Source of the DNA: Clostridia bacterium
GTDB lineage: Bacteria > Bacillota > Clostridia > Christensenellales > Aristaeellaceae
Assembly (NCBI GenBank): GCA_017547285.1
Contig: JAFYQB010000084.1
Span: 1 to 42,926 of the forward strand
Direction: 5' to 3'
Length of the DNA stretch: 42,926 bases
Shown one piece after another: positions 41,720 through 42,926 of the stretch; the stretch's first letter is position 1; each line of letters begins with the position of its first letter. A model generated the notes under the pieces. That model was not told where the DNA came from. It was given only the letters and a program-made list of their open reading frames with translations, and made no database searches. The translations under genes were made by a program, and so were the position numbers.

Positions 41720-42499
41720 TTATTTGTTTTCCCACTCCAAATCAACGCAGATGGGATAGTGATCGGACAGGTACACGCCGTTTTCTTCGAGCGTCCACTT
41801 TTCCACGTTGGTGCACTTCAGATTGCCGCGCACCCAGATGTAGTCGATCTGGATCGAGCCGGCTTCATCCGGGCACTTGCCGAAACCGTGGAAGGTGCGG
41901 CCAACGTTCTCGGTCACATTCACATAGCCGGGATGATCTTTGAAGGCATCAAACATCACGGAATCGGGCTCGTCGTTAAAGTCGCCGGCAATGATGGTTG
42001 TGGCATTGGGGAAGAGTTCGTGGCTGTCGATATGCTCAAGCGCCTGCTTCAGGCCCAAGCGGCGGGCGCCCGCGCCGTGGTGATCCAGATGCACGTTCAG
42101 CACACGAACAACCTGCTCGGCAGCCTTTTCAAACAGCAGCACTTCCGTGACCACGCGGGGGCAGGAGCTCTGCTCCTCAAAGCGGGAGCCGGGCACATAG
42201 GGAGTGGGAGACATCCAGAAGGTGTTCATCTCCACCAGGTTGTACTTGTCGGCGCGGAAAGCAACGGTCAGCTGCTCATCACCCAGCATGCAGCCGCGGT
42301 TGCGGCCGCAGCCAACGGTGGTATAGCCGTTCAGGTTTTCGCGCAGCCAGTCGGCCACATGGGGCAGCACTTCCTGGAAGCAGATGATATCGGGCTGCTG
42401 TTCTGCAATGGTACGCAGAACCAGCGGCTTGCGGTAGCAGAAGCTGTTGTTGCCGTCCTGATTTTTGTCGGTACGGATGTTGAACGTTGTGAATTTCAT
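41720..42499 (-). CDS. Endonuclease/exonuclease/phosphatase (EEP) family protein
   Basis: A 259-aa metal-dependent hydrolase with the DNase I-like fold. MKFTTFNIR at the start, IICFQEV (metal-binding Glu), VLNVHLDHHG, IIAGDFNDEP (Asp-Phe-Asn) and a final LSDHYPI (catalytic Asp-His) are the family residues. Relatives cleave nucleic acids, phospholipids or phosphorylated sugars and inositols; with no signal peptide it works inside the cell, and the substrate is unknown. AAGGAGAG lies before the ATG. It follows the N-acetylneuraminate lyase-like gene after 15 bp, so a carbohydrate link is conceivable. Confidence 0.87.
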   Translation of the reverse strand: MKFTTFNIRTDKNQDGNNSFCYRKPLVLRTIAEQQPDIICFQEVLPHVADWLRENLNGYTTVGCGRNRGCMLGDEQLTVAFRADKYNLVEMNTFWMSPTPYVPGSRFEEQSSCPRVVTEVLLFEKAAEQVVRVLNVHLDHHGAGARRLGLKQALEHIDSHELFPNATTIIAGDFNDEPDSVMFDAFKDHPGYVNVTENVGRTFHGFGKCPDEAGSIQIDYIWVRGNLKCTNVEKWTLEENGVYLSDHYPICVDLEWENK

Positions 42500-42514
42500 A
42501 AGTATCTCTCCTTT

Positions 42515-42926
42515 TTATTCGTCAAACAGCCCTGCCTCGCGGAAGGCCGTAATGATCTCGTACTTTTCCTGTTCGGTATAGCGCCTGCCGGGAGCGGCTG
42601 CACAGCCTGCGTCAAAGCCCATCTCCTGCAAACACAGTTTGACAGAAGGCACAACCCCGTAGCGGATGCATACGCCGATCACGCGGTTGATCTTTTGCTG
42701 CATGGCGGATGCGGCAGCCACATCATTGGCGCAGAACGCATTATAAAGCTGCACAAACCAGCCTGCCATCAGATTGTAGGTGGAACCGATGCCGCCGTCC
42801 GCGCCCATGGAAAGGCCGGCCAGCAGGGTTTCATCCGGGCCGTTGATGACGTTGATGTTGCCGCCGCGCAGCTGCTTGATCTGGTACATTTGATAATAGT
42901 TGGGAAAAGTGTACTTAACGCCGATC
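42515..42926 (-). CDS. N-acetylneuraminate lyase / DapA-family aldolase, C-terminal part
   Basis: The gene runs off the right edge; only its last 137 codons are visible. GVKYTFPNYYQ contains the likely Schiff-base Lys of the DHDPS/NAL superfamily. INGPDETLLAGL and GADGGIGSTYNLMAG point to the N-acetylneuraminate lyase branch, which splits sialic acid into pyruvate and N-acetylmannosamine, rather than to dihydrodipicolinate synthase. The reading frame is open through 42926. The next gene on this strand follows after 15 bp. Substrate choice is inferred from the motifs only. Confidence 0.82.
   Translation of the reverse strand, partial: IGVKYTFPNYYQMYQIKQLRGGNINVINGPDETLLAGLSMGADGGIGSTYNLMAGWFVQLYNAFCANDVAAASAMQQKINRVIGVCIRYGVVPSVKLCLQEMGFDAGCAAAPGRRYTEQEKYEIITAFREAGLFDE

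Overview
The window looks like a chromosomal segment of a spore-forming, Gram-positive anaerobe of the class Clostridia (Bacillota). Three sporulation genes support this (spoIIID, spoIVA, a SpoVB-type flippase), as do a T-box leader in front of serS, the spoIIID-mreB gene pair, the pta-ackA acetate pathway, a class III fructose-bisphosphatase, strong AGGAGG ribosome binding sites and TTGACA/TATAAT promoters. Base composition is moderately GC-rich by eye. Genus and species cannot be fixed from the sequence. No rRNA, tRNA or CRISPR array was seen.

Layout. 1-226: right end of an IS481-type insertion sequence. 463-5151: a HIT-family gene, a large lipoprotein with five Cys3His repeats and a leucine-rich domain, an MFS exporter and a PAP2 phosphatase. 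5285-9600: spoIIID-mreB, a DAHP synthase with a possible attenuated leader, and a two-gene chromate transporter whose first gene is frameshifted. 9611-20391 is almost entirely on the minus strand and holds core genes: rsmI-rsmH-NTPase, valS, a small membrane protein, serS, rpmF, yceD, ackA and pta. 20555-28861: tmcAL, an AI-2E family permease, spoIVA, ylbF family, mltG, a U32 peptidase, yajC, a TIGR04086-type membrane protein and HU. 28967-35346: mazG, the SpoVB-like flippase, fbp and an M20 peptidase. 35500-42926: a GH18 protein, an AT-rich methyltransferase, a hydrolase-Crp operon, SahH with an orphan substrate-binding protein, a nuclease/phosphatase and the C-terminal part of an N-acetylneuraminate lyase-like gene.

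How the genes work together. Translation and RNA modification genes (valS, serS, rpmF, rsmI, rsmH, tmcAL, U32) form the backbone. Envelope and spore genes (mreB, mltG, SpoVB-like, spoIVA, spoIIID) form a second theme, and central carbon genes (pta-ackA, fbp, aroF) a third. Intergenic gaps carry many intrinsic terminators and a family of paired GC-rich hairpins (12091-12138, 12449-12480, 34063-34101), plus a Y-shaped palindromic repeat (12229-12280).

I found no clear new defence or biosynthetic system. The best leads are: the Cys3His tandem-repeat lipoprotein; a 20-bp hairpin that buries the ribosome binding site of the gene after yajC; the aroF leader, where a short ORF runs through a terminator and ends in ATGA on the aroF start; a chrA gene split exactly at an A-AAA-AAA slippery heptamer; and an MreB with an altered phosphate-2 motif.
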